The position numbers were made by a program, and so were the translations under genes. A model generated the notes under the pieces. It made no database searches and was not told the DNA's origin. It saw nothing but the letters and a program-made list of their open reading frames with translations. DNA of 53,224 nucleotides from contig CM074815.1 in the NCBI GenBank assembly GCA_037447605.1, positions 1,297,785 through 1,351,008 of the forward strand, in the 5' to 3' direction. This DNA is from Zygnema circumcarinatum. Taxonomy: Eukaryota; Streptophyta; Zygnematophyceae; Zygnematales; Zygnemataceae. Shown piece after piece: positions 38,269 to 48,380 of the stretch. Numbering within the stretch: position 1 is the first letter of the stretch; every line of letters starts with the position of its first letter.

Positions 38269-38986
38269 TGTTGGTGTGAGGGGGCAGAAGGAGAGACTAG
38301 TGGAAGGATAAAACATGCTTGAGTGAAACTCCAAAACCTCTTCCACTTCTACTTAGTCCACATACCGCTTCCGCCACGATATGCCTTCTCTTCCTCCCCT
38401 CACCAGGTGCGCACAGCGGATAACAAAACGCGTCACCTACAAGAACACTTCTTCATCTCCTCCATGGTCTTGGCTCCTTCAGCTCCACGCTCCTCCAATA
38501 GTCTCCACGTGTGATGCGACACACCGCCCATACAATGTTCGCCTCCACCCATTCATCACTCCAATCCAACACAAGGACTCACATGTGACAAATGACACAA
38601 GTATAAGGAGAAAGCCCTCGGCCCTAAAACTCCTTAACATTCATAGGTGTAATACAAGCTCTCTTAGGAAATCTACATATAACCTTATGCCCGATTCTCC
38701 TCCTCTCATGAGCACTACCCTATCCTCTGATAGATAGCTTACACCCCAACTGTAGTAGCTAAGCACTATATGCTTGCTGGAACTTCTCCTCTACCTCAAC
38801 ACGAGAGGGACACATCTCTAACTCTTTCACTAGAGTTAACCATGATGAGAGACAGTTCTTTCACGACCCCCTACACAAGGCCGGACTCCTCAAGGCCTCA
38901 GCCTCTGCCTACTCTTCCTAACACGAAGGTTGAGCAGCATAACGTTCAGAGTGAGTATGAGCGAGTAAGTAGGGAGCCAAGCTTGC
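38269..38986 (-). repeat. LARD-1 3' LTR (partial)
   Basis: Nearly identical to 41987-42558 over the first 570 bp, then matches the inverted LTR of LARD-2 better than its own partner. Cut at the gap; about 930 bp of LTR are missing. Confidence 0.88.
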
Positions 38987-38996
38987 NNNNNNNNNN
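38987..38996. other. Assembly gap (10 N) hiding about 1.1 kb
   Basis: Sequence left of the gap is LTR position about 718 of 1644. Sequence right of it corresponds to LARD-2 position about 52859, some 180 bp inside the interior. The missing LTR remainder plus that interior adds up to about 1.1 kb. Confidence 0.8.
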
Positions 38997-41986
38997 TGTG
39001 CAATCCTCGCACATCATAATCTCCTTGAGCGTAGTTGACACCTTGTCAACAATGTGGTGGGAACCTTCAACCTCTGAACTCTACAACGAGTCATCCTCCA
39101 AGGTGAACCTGAGAAGTCCCATCTTCTCCTCCCAACTCACATATCCATGAAGACAACTTCTCCATATGCCGCTCACCCCCTCATAAACATGAGGTCGTTC
39201 ATATCTGTCCCATGAATCCTCCTTGTGGTACTCTCGCCACTTGTTGTAGGCCTCCTCCCAAATGAAGTACCGCCTTCACCAACAACTTCCTCTACACGAT
39301 CCTGGGACCTCACAGTATGAACTCACATGTCCCCCATGGACATTCTCTACTCACATGTCCCCCATGGACAATCTCTCCTCAGCGCTATCTGCCAAGGTCA
39401 AATCTGAACACCTTGCCTACCCCCTCTTAAGCTAAACAGCCTATCTGTACAAGGCCTGGTCCTCCAAAGCACAACTCTAGCTTCGACATCTCGGCACCCT
39501 CTTCTTGTACTCCACCTTTGGGGTCTCAATTCTGCTCACTTACTCCATCAATGAGCTGGCAAACCGGATGTTCCTCTTCCCCTATCAGGGTCCTACAAAC
39601 CCTGCTTGACACTTTCTTCATTGCGTGTCAATTTCTCCAAGAGTGTAATGCTTGCACCTTTCATATGCATCTGAAAAACACCTCACTCTAGCTTAGTGAC
39701 TTTCTAAGGAATACCACGAAGGGAAGTGTACTGCACCATCACCATGATGACATTCTCAACACTTTGCTCGTCACTTGATTCCGTTGACACCAGCCACGCC
39801 TTCAAGCGCTCCTTGCCGCCTCTTGATCTCCATGATCACTTGCAGCTCCTCGAACCTTCAAGTTCGTCGCTTCAACTCTTCAAGACTGCTCAGCCGCCTC
39901 TATCATAGCACCTTCTTCATGTCTCCAATCCCGGAGAGAAGTCATCTGAAGTCAGCATCACCGGTCCATCGTCTAGCTGCTCCTCCGCTAATGATAAGCA
40001 TGATTGGGCCTATTGGGCTACCCTTGTAGCATCCTCCTCCAACCAAGTCGCCGAGTCTTACTATCTTCTTCCTTTGAGGGAAACGAAACCTCCCCCTCAA
40101 AACTCTATCACACACAAGGTATGCAAGGTTGCGGTACCTTGCTTAAGAGCGCCATCCCCTCATGAGTGCGATCACACTAGCTCCATGTCGGCGTCTCTTC
40201 CCTCCTTGTGACTTCGGACCTAGGCACCTCTCAAGATCCTAGTCCTTGCAAGCATCTTCAAGCTCTTCTAGCTTAGGTGTCCGAGTTCCTTGATGCCGAG
40301 CTCCACAAGCTATCGTGCAACCGTCCATCGCTGCACCTTCCCCTTTTCGAAGAAGTACAAGCTACTCCGCTCTATCCCATCACGAGGGTCTCCATCTGCA
40401 TGTGATGTAACTCACAGCAACCTGCATCTAACTCCACCTGCTTGCCTCCGAAATAAATTCACCTTTTAAGGAAAATTTCAAACAAACTTTTGTGGCCTAA
40501 AAGTACTTCACCTTGTCTTCCACGACAACTGTACGCCACTTCTCCTTCGAGATCCACCAGCTTCTCTTGACTTCTCTTGAGATCAGCAACTCGGCTCCAC
40601 CTTCGAATAGGTCACTATCTTGTTCCCGAGTAAACTAGGCGTGCACTCCCAGCAAACTCTTCAAACAAAGATCAAGTCCACGTCTGGACACACTTGAGCC
40701 ACCATGCCGTCTCCTTGGATCCGAAAGATCCCTCCACAAGATAAGCCCTGCAAGTCCATTAGCAATGTGATCTCCTCGAGCTCACGGCTCCAAAATGTCG
40801 ACTTGGAGTGGAATCCTCCTTGTCCGACTTCAGCCTTGCCCCTCCTTGAATGGTTGTCAATTCCTTTTGACTCTATCCATTCTACTCCTTTGCTACATCT
40901 ACTCCTCCGTGAAGTAGACTCCTCATAGGAAGTTGCGACCTTCCTACCTCCGAATTGATCTCCTCCACTACTCCTTGGGGAATTCCCTAAGAAACTCCTC
41001 CCTTGAAGTGAGGGTCATGTATACTTAGTGACTATCAATTCCACTAGCTCACCATCCACCAGACTAGTGGGATTTAAGCAATGGTTCTTTGGGCAGCTCT
41101 CTCTCCTAGACCCTAGATCTTGGGCCTCCTTCACTACAAACGCATTTGAAGTGAACTCTTTCCATCCGTGGCACTCCTTGCCACCCAGCACCTCTCCTAG
41201 CCTCTCCCACAACCTATGTGAAGATTCTAGTTCATTAGTCTCTAACTCCAAAGCTAGTCTCTAATCCCAAGAGTGTGCTTGAAGGGTCATCCCCTCCACA
41301 TACCATGGCAATCTCGATATGGCACTGGAGCCCCTCTCCACTTCTCGAAGTGCCGTCAAGTTCTCCTCTCGAATCCTTCGATGAAGCAACTTCGCCTTCG
41401 ACATATCCGAGCATACAAGCTTCCGAAGGGTAAGTCCACCCTTGCTTGTGCGTCCCTCACGCTGCCACCTCCAACTCCGCTGAGTTGGGTCACCTCGAAT
41501 GTGTGCAACTCAATGCACCACCTCCACGCCGCCGGACCTTGACTCCCTTGAGCCAAGTCTCTCAAAACAGCGCCAATTCCAATGTCGTTAATCTAGCCTT
41601 CTTTCGCACTCTTTCCATCGAGCTGTCAAGACTAGAACTCTAAACGCATTCTCTCCTTCCTGTAGCTTCTCCAAGCTGACTATTTCAGCAACTTGCTTGC
41701 TACAAACGAAACCATGAACGTGACTAAGAGTTTGACCATATCTATCCTCTTGAGTACCTTTGAGCCAACCATTAGGCTCCCCCAAAGAACTATCCCTTTA
41801 GCTCTTTCTCTAGTCAAGGATCTCTCCCTTTGGAACTCATACTCTCAAGGAACTGCATCCCTCACTTCAGTATGCTCCAGGACCCTCACTATCACTTGGC
41901 ACTCTTCAGGATTTCACCCATAAGCTAGGACTGAACCTTAAGCACCCAAATGCTCCAAGACTTTAACCATAAGCTCTGATACCACT
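38997..41986 (-). other. LARD-1 interior, noncoding
   Basis: About 3 kb related along its length to the inverted interior of LARD-2 (49969-52859). Frames shared by both copies are short (65-80 codons, for example 41588-41785), lack clear ATG starts and match no retroelement domain I know. The rest is CT-rich on the plus strand. It ends at the primer-binding site 41973-41984. Confidence 0.65.
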
Positions 41987-43630
41987 TGTTGGTGTGAGGG
42001 GGCAGAAGGAGAGACTAGTGGAAGGATAAAACATGCTTGAGTGAAACTCCAAAACCTCTTCCACTTCTACTTAGTCCACATACCGCTTCCGCCACGATAT
42101 GCCTTCTCTTCCTCCCCTCACCAGGTGCGCACAGCGGATAACAAAACGCGTCACCTACAAGAACACTTCTTCATCTCCTCCATGGTCTTGGCTCCTTCAG
42201 CTCCACGCTCCTCCAATAGTCTCCACGTGTGATGCGACACACCGCCCATACAATGTTCGCCTCCACCCATTCATCACTCCAATCCAACACAAGGACTCAC
42301 ATGTGACAAATGACACAAGTATAAGGAGAAAGCCCTCGGCCCTAAAACTCCTTAACATTCATAGGTGTAATACAAGCTCTCTTAGGAAATCTACATATAA
42401 CCTTATGCCCGATTCTCCTCCTCTCATGAGCACTACTCTATCCTCTGATAGATAGCTTACACCCCAACTGTAGTAGCTAAGCACTATATGCTTGCTGGAA
42501 CTTCTCCTCTACCTCAACACGAGAGGGACACATCTCTAACTCTTTCACTAGAGTTAACTATGATGAGAGATGTTCTTCATTTACCCCTACACTGGCCGAC
42601 TCTCAAGGCTCCTCAGCCTCCCGCCTACTCTTCCTAACACGAAGGTTGAGCAGCATAACGTTCCGAGTGAGTATGAGCGAGTTTGAGTGAGTAAGTAGGG
42701 AGCCAAGCTTGCTCCCTCATATACCATGGCGGCCTTTGTCACGTGACTCCGTCATGTCACGGCCACCCATGCAGCGCCTTGCAAGGGCCTTATCCTGGGA
42801 TCTTAATCGCGGGGTTCGGCCGGATCCCTCTTGGCTCACACCGATCCAGCCTCACTCGGCCGATCCAACCTCAGCCTCATCTGATCCGGCCCCGCACCGC
42901 ATCTATCTGACTCCCTCACTAACTCAGCTTTCGCATGGGACCCTCGTAGTTTCCACGTGTGGTCGCCACCCACCTAGCCCTAAGCAGGCCTTTACCCCCA
43001 CGTGACATCGGCGCCTTCCTCGATTCGCCATCGTCCTCCACATGAGACACAATCGGCCATGCACACCACTCCCCGATTCACCGCGTCGCATTATTCCATG
43101 TCGCGCCTTGTCACTTTCGAATTCGCCGCGTCGTGCCAGCCACGCCACTTCTGACTCCGCCGCCGCTAAAGCCTCAGCACCGGTCACCTCATAATCCGCA
43201 TCTCCAAAGTAGTACATACCTAATTATGAGTCATGTCCCGCTTGATTGCGCCGCTGACCGCACTCCGCTACACCAATCATGTCGCTAGTGCAGATCCGGG
43301 CCAAGACTAAAGACCCTCCTCGCTGGGTCCTAACATTTCCGCTGCCGCTTGTACAGTCGCGCGCCGTCCGTACAGTCGCGCCTCCGCACTACCCACGCGC
43401 ATCCAGCGCACTCTTTGGTACGTGTCTCAGCCTAAGCCAGAATCTACGACCCTAGACCTTCCCAAGACCTTTCGTACATTGCCCTAACATTTGGGCATCC
43501 CCCATGTTTGGTCCTATACCAAACATGACCATTCATGCATGACATTGTCCCTACATCAACACATGATCTCCCGGACAACATTCATGCGAGGAACTAAGTA
43601 CCAACACCTTGATGTACCTATACATCAACA
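41987..43630 (-). repeat. LARD-1 5' LTR, 1644 bp
   Basis: On the minus strand begins TGTTGATGTATAGGTACATC and ends CCCTCACACCAACA. It begins with an 8-bp hairpin (TTGATGTA/TACATCAA) and, about 100 bp in, has a 10-bp perfect inverted repeat CATGTTTGGT/ACCAAACATG. An open frame at 42099-42455 is repeated in the other LTR but shows no known domain. Confidence 0.88.
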
Positions 43631-43778
43631 TACGATACGGTACGTACGAATATACATGAACACTGACATAAATCCGCTCGCCTATTGGTAACACGGACCT
43701 TCTATTTGCCAAAAACAATATTTTAAGCCCGGTATTTCTTTGAAACCCGATTTGGAAAATATAGCCCGAAGATCACTG

Positions 43779-44313
43779 TAGCACAAGATAAGTGGGGTTA
43801 AGAAGAAGACTGCCGAAGCTACTTGCGAGGTCTTTATACTGACCCTTTCCTTGGCGTCCGTCTTCGAAACTAATGAAGGGGTTGGGTTGGTCTTTCGTGG
43901 AGTGCACTGTGACATAGAGCGAGATCCGGGAGATTCGGAGAATGCCTTACGTATGAAGGCGTAGGGATCGAAGATGTTATATTTGGACTCGATCGCGCAA
44001 AGGAGGGCTCTTCCTTGGGGACTCTCCTCCCCTGTCCTCTTCTCGGCTAGTCTCTTAGCTACGCTTCTAGTTATCATTGGTCATTAGGAGGAATGTAAGG
44101 CAGGATAGAACAAGATGGTAGCTTGGCATAGTGACAGCAAAGGGAAAACATGACTCAACTTAGATAAAGGTTGTATTTTACGGAAGGAAGTCACCCGGCC
44201 AGTGGTTGGTAGGGATAGTCATTCTGATAAGAAAGGATCTTCTCAGCGAAATCTTTGTCTAGGTGGAATTTTGAATGGGACGTCCTAAATGCTATACGGC
44301 AAAGAAGACTCTT

Positions 44314-44344
<31 letters not shown>

Positions 44345-44755
44345 GGCATGGAACTCTCTCTCTCTCTCACATAGCATGCGATTTAACGGGCGAAAGAGGA
44401 AAGAAGAGAAGAACAAGACAACAAACCACCACGGCAAATACAAATACTAAGCCCGGCTAAAAGACAAACTAGCATCAGCTGACATCCCATCTACTTCTAA
44501 AAGCTGTTATGCAATCTTGAGTCTTAGTAGGGCGGTCTCGATTGGCCAAGCGCTTGTGAGAGGCCTGGCTGACTCGTGGAGACCACGATAGGTCAACAAA
44601 CGACAATCGGCGGCATTATGCGGCTTCGAGGTGCGCCTTGCTGGATGGTGTCTTGGTTAGGTAGGCGTAGCGCATGGCGCCGCCTTCTCTCAATCTCCGT
44701 TAGCGGCTCACGGATTCCGTTGTCAGTGACCGCGGAAGAGGCATATGTCAAGTAC
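43779..44755 (-). repeat. gypsy-2 3' LTR
   Basis: Matches the gypsy-1 LTR 10762-11710 along its length, including the paired CT tracts (44310-44340 and 44354-44368). The minus-strand start TGTACTTGACATATGCC is at 44755. The left end is blurred by the tip of the foldback element. Confidence 0.8.
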
Positions 44756-45400
44756 AATTGAGCCCAGCCTTGGTCAGGTCAAAAAGCAGCGGCTCGTTCA
44801 CGCTACATACGTAGCACATGCTTGGGGAAAACAGCGCCTTGCGCCCTGGCGAGCGCAATGAGAAAAAGAACAAGGCATGGAAGGAGCCAATATGATGGCG
44901 TGGGCGAGGGGGCAGCGTGAGGCGAGAGTCGGCGGCGATAATGGAAGCTTCGGCGTACATTGCGGCAATGGGGGTGTCGGAGGAACCCGTGTCGGAAGAG
45001 GCGGCGGTGGCAATATTGAAGCGAAGGGGCAAAAGTGATGGGCCGGGAAGTGCGAGAATTGGCGCTGAGATAGAAATAGACCAATGAGGGCGTCATGGCC
45101 GAGGGGGTGAGGAGGGCAGCGTATCGTCCTTGAGCGAATTGACCATCCGGGGAGGAACGGCGGCGTGGCGCTTGCGAGAATGTCGATCGATTAGAACGCC
45201 CGTACCCGAGATTTCCCGCAGAAGAGCCCTCGAAATGATGGCCCATCACAGGATCTCCGGAAGCCGGGGCCAGAGCACAAATGAAGCGGGGCCCAACCAC
45301 GGAAAAGCCCGCTGAGTCGGTTTGGCTAGATTCCCGAGCCAAATAGAGCCGACACGCGGGCGCCGACTCGATTGGGCGCGGAGGGCACAAGGCCGGCGCC
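44756..45400 (-). other. gypsy-2 region between integrase and 3' LTR
   Basis: Corresponds to the part of gypsy-1 partly replaced by TRIM-1; the segment 45280-45340 matches 430-495. A 195-codon frame on the minus strand (44803-45390) has no recognisable domain and is probably chance. No clear polypurine tract was identified. Confidence 0.4.
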
Positions 45401-45602
45401 TCCCAAAGTCGGTGAGTTGTCAGCCGCGGGCGCCGCTGCTCGAGGTGGTGGAGGCCAGCTAAAACCAGGCTCTGGAAGCCGGAGGCCAGAGTCGAAGCTG
45501 GGCGACCCGATCCGGGGGAGGCGCGTCATCCTGGAAGAGGGGCTCAGCAGAGAGGAGGTCAAGGGGAATGCGGGGCTTACGGCCATAGAGGAGCTCGTAG
45601 GG

Positions 45603-45732
45603 TGTAACAAACCTGCCAACTACAAGGTTTGAACACAAGACCTCCCGGTACCCACACCAGTGCTTTATCATTAAAAGGCAACCGCGGATGTAAGTACTAG
45701 GCCATACAACACATGTATAGCGTTTTGCTACA
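45603..45732 (-). repeat. TRIM-2 3' LTR
   Basis: 130 bp, nearly identical to 45928-46057, with the conserved D-arm-like block (one base changed: TTTATCATTAAAAG on the plus strand). Confidence 0.95.
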
Positions 45733-45927
45733 TTCCTCCCTACCTAAACGCTCCGCCCTCGAGCCAAAGACTCAAGGGTTTTCACGAAAGCAACCGCTCA
45801 AGCTCCTTCCACCATGGACTACGGCCCAGCCCTCAAAATACTAAGAACGGGTTCCGCACTTCATGCTCGTGAGATCACGGTGTTTTTAGGGTGGATTACA
45901 AATACCGGGCACTGGCTCTGATACCAA

Positions 45928-46057
45928 TGTAACAAACCTGCCAACTTCAAGGTTTGAACACAAGACCTCCCGGTACCCACACCAGTGCTTTACCATTAAA
46001 AGGCAACCACGGATGTAAGTACTAGGCCATACAACACATGTATAGCGTTTCGCTACA
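45928..46057 (-). repeat. TRIM-2 5' LTR with tRNA-like module
   Basis: 130 bp, TG...CA. The D-arm-like block CTTTTAATGGTAAAG is kept exactly (minus strand, 46002-45988). The B-box site has decayed to TGTTCAAACCT (45960-45950), so this copy matches the Pol III consensus less well than copy 1. Confidence 0.92.
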
Positions 46058-47199
46058 TAGGGAGAGAAGCCAGTGGAGGAGTGAACGGAGGTGTTGTACG
46101 TGAAGACCCGGGAGGGGATGACCTCGCGCCAGTCCGCCTCGAGCTCCGCGCAGCCGCGAACGCACGCGTCTTTGACCGTCTGTATGGTACGTTCTGCAAG
46201 CCCATTCTGCCAGGGGGAGTAGGGGCTAGAGGTGTGGTGAATGATGGAAGTCCCATAGCTTAAAATTTCTCCCCTTGTATTCGGTGCCATTGTCAGAGTG
46301 GACAGAGTAGGGTAGAGAGTGGCGGTGAATGATGGCCGTCAGGAGGCGAGCATAGTGGATGGAATGTTTAGATTTTGTTGCATGAACATCCACCCACTTG
46401 GTGTATCTGTCCACGGCTAGGAAGACCCGAATGTAGCCAGAGGTGGTGCCGAGCTGGGGGATAGAAAAGGTGTCAATGTTCCAATCTTCGGCGACGCCTT
46501 GTATGGGGATCTCACCCATCTCCAGGGGTTGGCGGTCGGGGGGAGCAGAGCGCTTGCCGCGTTGGCAACGGGTGCAGGTTTCGATGTAGCGGCTCACCGC
46601 GCCATGGAGGCCGGGCCAATAATATCGCTCCTGCAGCAGGGCGACCATCTTCCTCTGGCCAAGGTGGAATCCGCCGGGCTGGGAATCGTGGGCGACATCC
46701 AGAATCTCCATGCGTTCATTGGGGAAAGGAACAGAAGGCCAGAGGGAGTACGTAATCAACTGGGCCATCATCAACAGTAGAAGTGCCGAAGCGCGGGGCG
46801 GAGCAGCCGTTTCTCCTCTCGGTCTCCGCGAGGCAAAAGCGGCGGTCATGACGCATGCAAGAGAGGAGAGTCAATGGACGCCATTGGCGCCGGGAAATGG
46901 GGAGGAAGAAAGGGAGCTTCGCCATCGTCATCCATGAGGAGTTCCCATGGATCCGCATGGGGGTGGCCGTGGGTGAAGTCAGGGTCCTGCCAGCGATGGA
47001 GGGTGGTGGCCGTGGCCAGAATATCGATCAGCCCATCTGCGAATATGACATCATGCAAGTCTTGATAGGCGATGAAGATGTCAATAGGAAGATGCTCATT
47101 AAAGAGGTGGGTGGAGGATGGGTTCAGGGACGGCCGGATCGTGACAGAGGAGGGGGGCCGAAGGATTGCGACTGAGGCCGTCAGCATTGCCGTGACTGC

Positions 47200-47673
47200 A
47201 GCCGGGACGGTGAGTGACCTTAAGTACATTATACTCCTCCAACTTCATCACCCATCGTGCAAACTTAGGTCGGAGGGTGGCCATGATGTGCAGCCAAGTG
47301 AGGGGCATGTGGTCAGTCCGGATGATAACAGGCTGGTATGCCGTGAAGAGCTTGAACTTCTCGAGTGCCTAGAGGATAGCCGGGCCTCACCCTCAGTAGG
47401 GCTGTATTTGGTCTCGGTTTCTGAACAAACCCTGCTAGCATAACTGACTGGGTGTTCCCCATCCGAGAATGCTTGACTGGCCACTGCCCCGAAGCCTGTC
47501 TGACTCCAGTCAGCGTCAATAATGGTGGGCAGGGTGGGGTCGAATTGATGCAGACAAGGAGCATGAAGGAGGGCACTCTTGAGCGCCTGGAAGGCCAGAT
47601 TGTTTGCGCTCGGCTCCATTCCGTAGTGGACTCCGTGCTCTTTCCAAGGCTCAGCGGCGGGATGGCAGGGCAT
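47200..47673 (-). pseudogene. gypsy-2 RNase H region
   Basis: Minus-strand frame with LKSALLHAPCLHQFDPTLP, the first catalytic Asp in TIIDADWSQTGFGAV, and the Glu-bearing segment YSPTEGEARL. After this the frame shifts, and the tail with EEYNVLKVTHRPG (minus, about 47225-47262) lies in another frame, followed by NADGLSRNP, the usual end of gypsy RNase H. Confidence 0.82.
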
Positions 47674-47678
47674 AACCC

Positions 47679-48380
47679 TTAATAAGCCGGATAGAAGGAG
47701 GTGAGTCCAAGAAAGGGCTTGACCTGATGAAACTCTCTGGAATGGGCATAAGAGTCAATTGCTTCAATTTCTCGGTGATGGTTCACGCCGTGATGCGAGG
47801 GCAGTGCAGGAGTGAGTGATCTCCTGGTGGCCCAGTTTCCTTCTTGGGTGCAATCTTTGAGGACACACCTTGGTAAGATGTTCCTGGACCCAGTGTGTCC
47901 AAGGTAGAAAGACCAATCTTTCCTGTGAATAGAAGCATCATCCACGTAAGGTTCGCAGAAGGCACAGCGGGGCCAAACACCTCGTTTCAGGCGCGGCTGA
48001 GTAAGTGTCGATTTCGAATTCTTTAAGCCCAAAGGGAAGCACCGTCCACTGCACGAAGCGCGTGGCTGTGCGAAGCCCTGTCTTGCAGCGATCGGCCTGT
48101 CGCAGGGGGATCTGCCAGAAGGATTTCTGCATGTCAAGTGCCGAGAACCACCGGTCATCAGGGGAGACGCCGTGGAGAATCAGGTCCACATCCGGTAATG
48201 TATAGGGATCCCACTTCGTTATGGCATTCAGTTCCGGGATGGTGTATCCACAGAAGCGTGGTGTGCAGTCCAGGTTGGCGGACGGGCGCTGGCGTTTCTC
48301 CAGGTTCCAGTCAAGCCAGCAGAGCCACATTCTCTAGTTCTGGATCTGCGATTTCGACATCGGCCTGTAACGCGGAAAAG
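47679..48380 (-). pseudogene. gypsy-2 reverse transcriptase, frameshifted and 5'-truncated
   Basis: Contains ELNAITKWDPYTLPDVDLIL, WFSALDMQKSFWQIPLRQ and TGLRTATRFVQWTVLPFGLK in one frame (47938-48330) and CEPYVDDASIHRKDW in the next (YVDD codons 47937-47948). The GLMEPGEG-like segment is degraded. The start of the RT is replaced by LARD-2 at 48381. Confidence 0.85.

Larger units (their letters stand above)
38269..43630 (-). mobile_element. LARD-type LTR retroelement, copy 1
   Basis: Minus-strand element with a perfect 5-bp target duplication TACGA (38264-38268 and 43631-43635). The 5' LTR is 41987-43630 (1644 bp). The primer-binding site TGGTATCAGAGC is at 41973-41984, minus strand. The 3' LTR is 38269-38986, cut by a 10-N gap. 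The interior of about 3 kb has no recognisable gag or pol in any frame. A long LTR, tRNA-Met priming and a noncoding interior fit a large retrotransposon derivative. Copy 2 (48381 onward) is the same family in the opposite orientation. It is inserted in the right arm of the foldback element. Confidence 0.88.
37473..43778. mobile_element. Foldback element with pogo-like ends, split by a LARD insertion
   Basis: Outer ends CAGTAGGACCCCATCATATT (37473) and, inverted at the right, CAGTGATCTTCGGGCTATAT (ending 43778), each next to TA (37471-37472, 43779-43780). The left arm 37473-37850 is the inverse of the right arm, 38035-38268 continued at 43636-43778, over their whole lengths. Shared landmarks include TGTTACCAATAGGCGAGCG, AAGAGCGAGCGCCTCTTACG and TGAGTTTTGCGTAAGCCCGT. 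Without the LARD it is about 930 bp with arms of about 375 bp and a loop of about 180 bp. No transposase, so non-autonomous. CAG ends and a TA duplication suggest pogo/Tigger-type Tc1/mariner. The right tip overlaps the start of the gypsy-2 LTR, so that edge is uncertain by a few bases. Confidence 0.75.
45603..46057 (-). mobile_element. TRIM retroelement, copy 2 (complete, 455 bp)
   Basis: Both LTRs are 130 bp: 45603-45732 and 45928-46057. Target duplication TAGGG at 45598-45602 and 46058-46062 is perfect, and the empty site is seen in gypsy-1 (GAGCTCGTAGGGAGAGAAGC near 736-755). The primer-binding site TGGTATCAGAGC is at 45915-45926 on the minus strand, one base after the LTR. The polypurine tract AGGTAGGGAGGAA is at 45733-45745. 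The 195-bp interior is noncoding. Same orientation as its host and as copy 1. Confidence 0.96.
45400..46849 (-). pseudogene. gypsy-2 integrase, disrupted by TRIM-2
   Basis: Upstream part 46226-46849 has the zinc-finger His pair (DVAHDSQPGGFHLGQRK), CTRC, the first Asp in WNIDTFS and the second Asp intact in HSDNGTEYKG (codon 46292-46294). A frameshift follows near 46260. The next frame (46060-46290) holds SSPYSPWQNGLAERT with the catalytic Glu and FTYNTSVHSSTGFSP. The TRIM interrupts at 45598-46062, and the frame resumes as ELLYGRKPRIPLDLL at about 45600. Two lesions therefore separate otherwise complete DDE motifs. Confidence 0.85.
43779..48380 (-). mobile_element. Ty3/gypsy element, gypsy-2 (truncated by LARD-2)
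   Basis: Minus-strand relative of gypsy-1. From left: 3' LTR (to 44755), a 3' untranslated and integrase-end stretch, integrase, RNase H and RT. At 48380 the RT is cut by LARD-2, so gag and the 5' LTR should lie beyond the right window edge. TRIM-2 is inserted in the integrase. It is better preserved than gypsy-1 in integrase and RNase H but also frameshifted. Confidence 0.87.

Noticed and set aside
42099-42455. 118-codon frame found identically at 38381-38737
   Set aside because: It is repeated only because both positions are the same LARD LTR; it is antisense to the element and shows no domain.
43682-44077. 131-codon minus-strand frame starting MITRSVAKRLAEKR
   Set aside because: It sits mainly in the gypsy-2 LTR, crosses the foldback boundary, and is not open in the homologous gypsy-1 LTR.
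44803-45390. 195-codon minus-strand frame
   Set aside because: Located between integrase and LTR with no recognisable domain; rich in Arg/Pro/Ala as expected from G+C-rich noncoding sequence.
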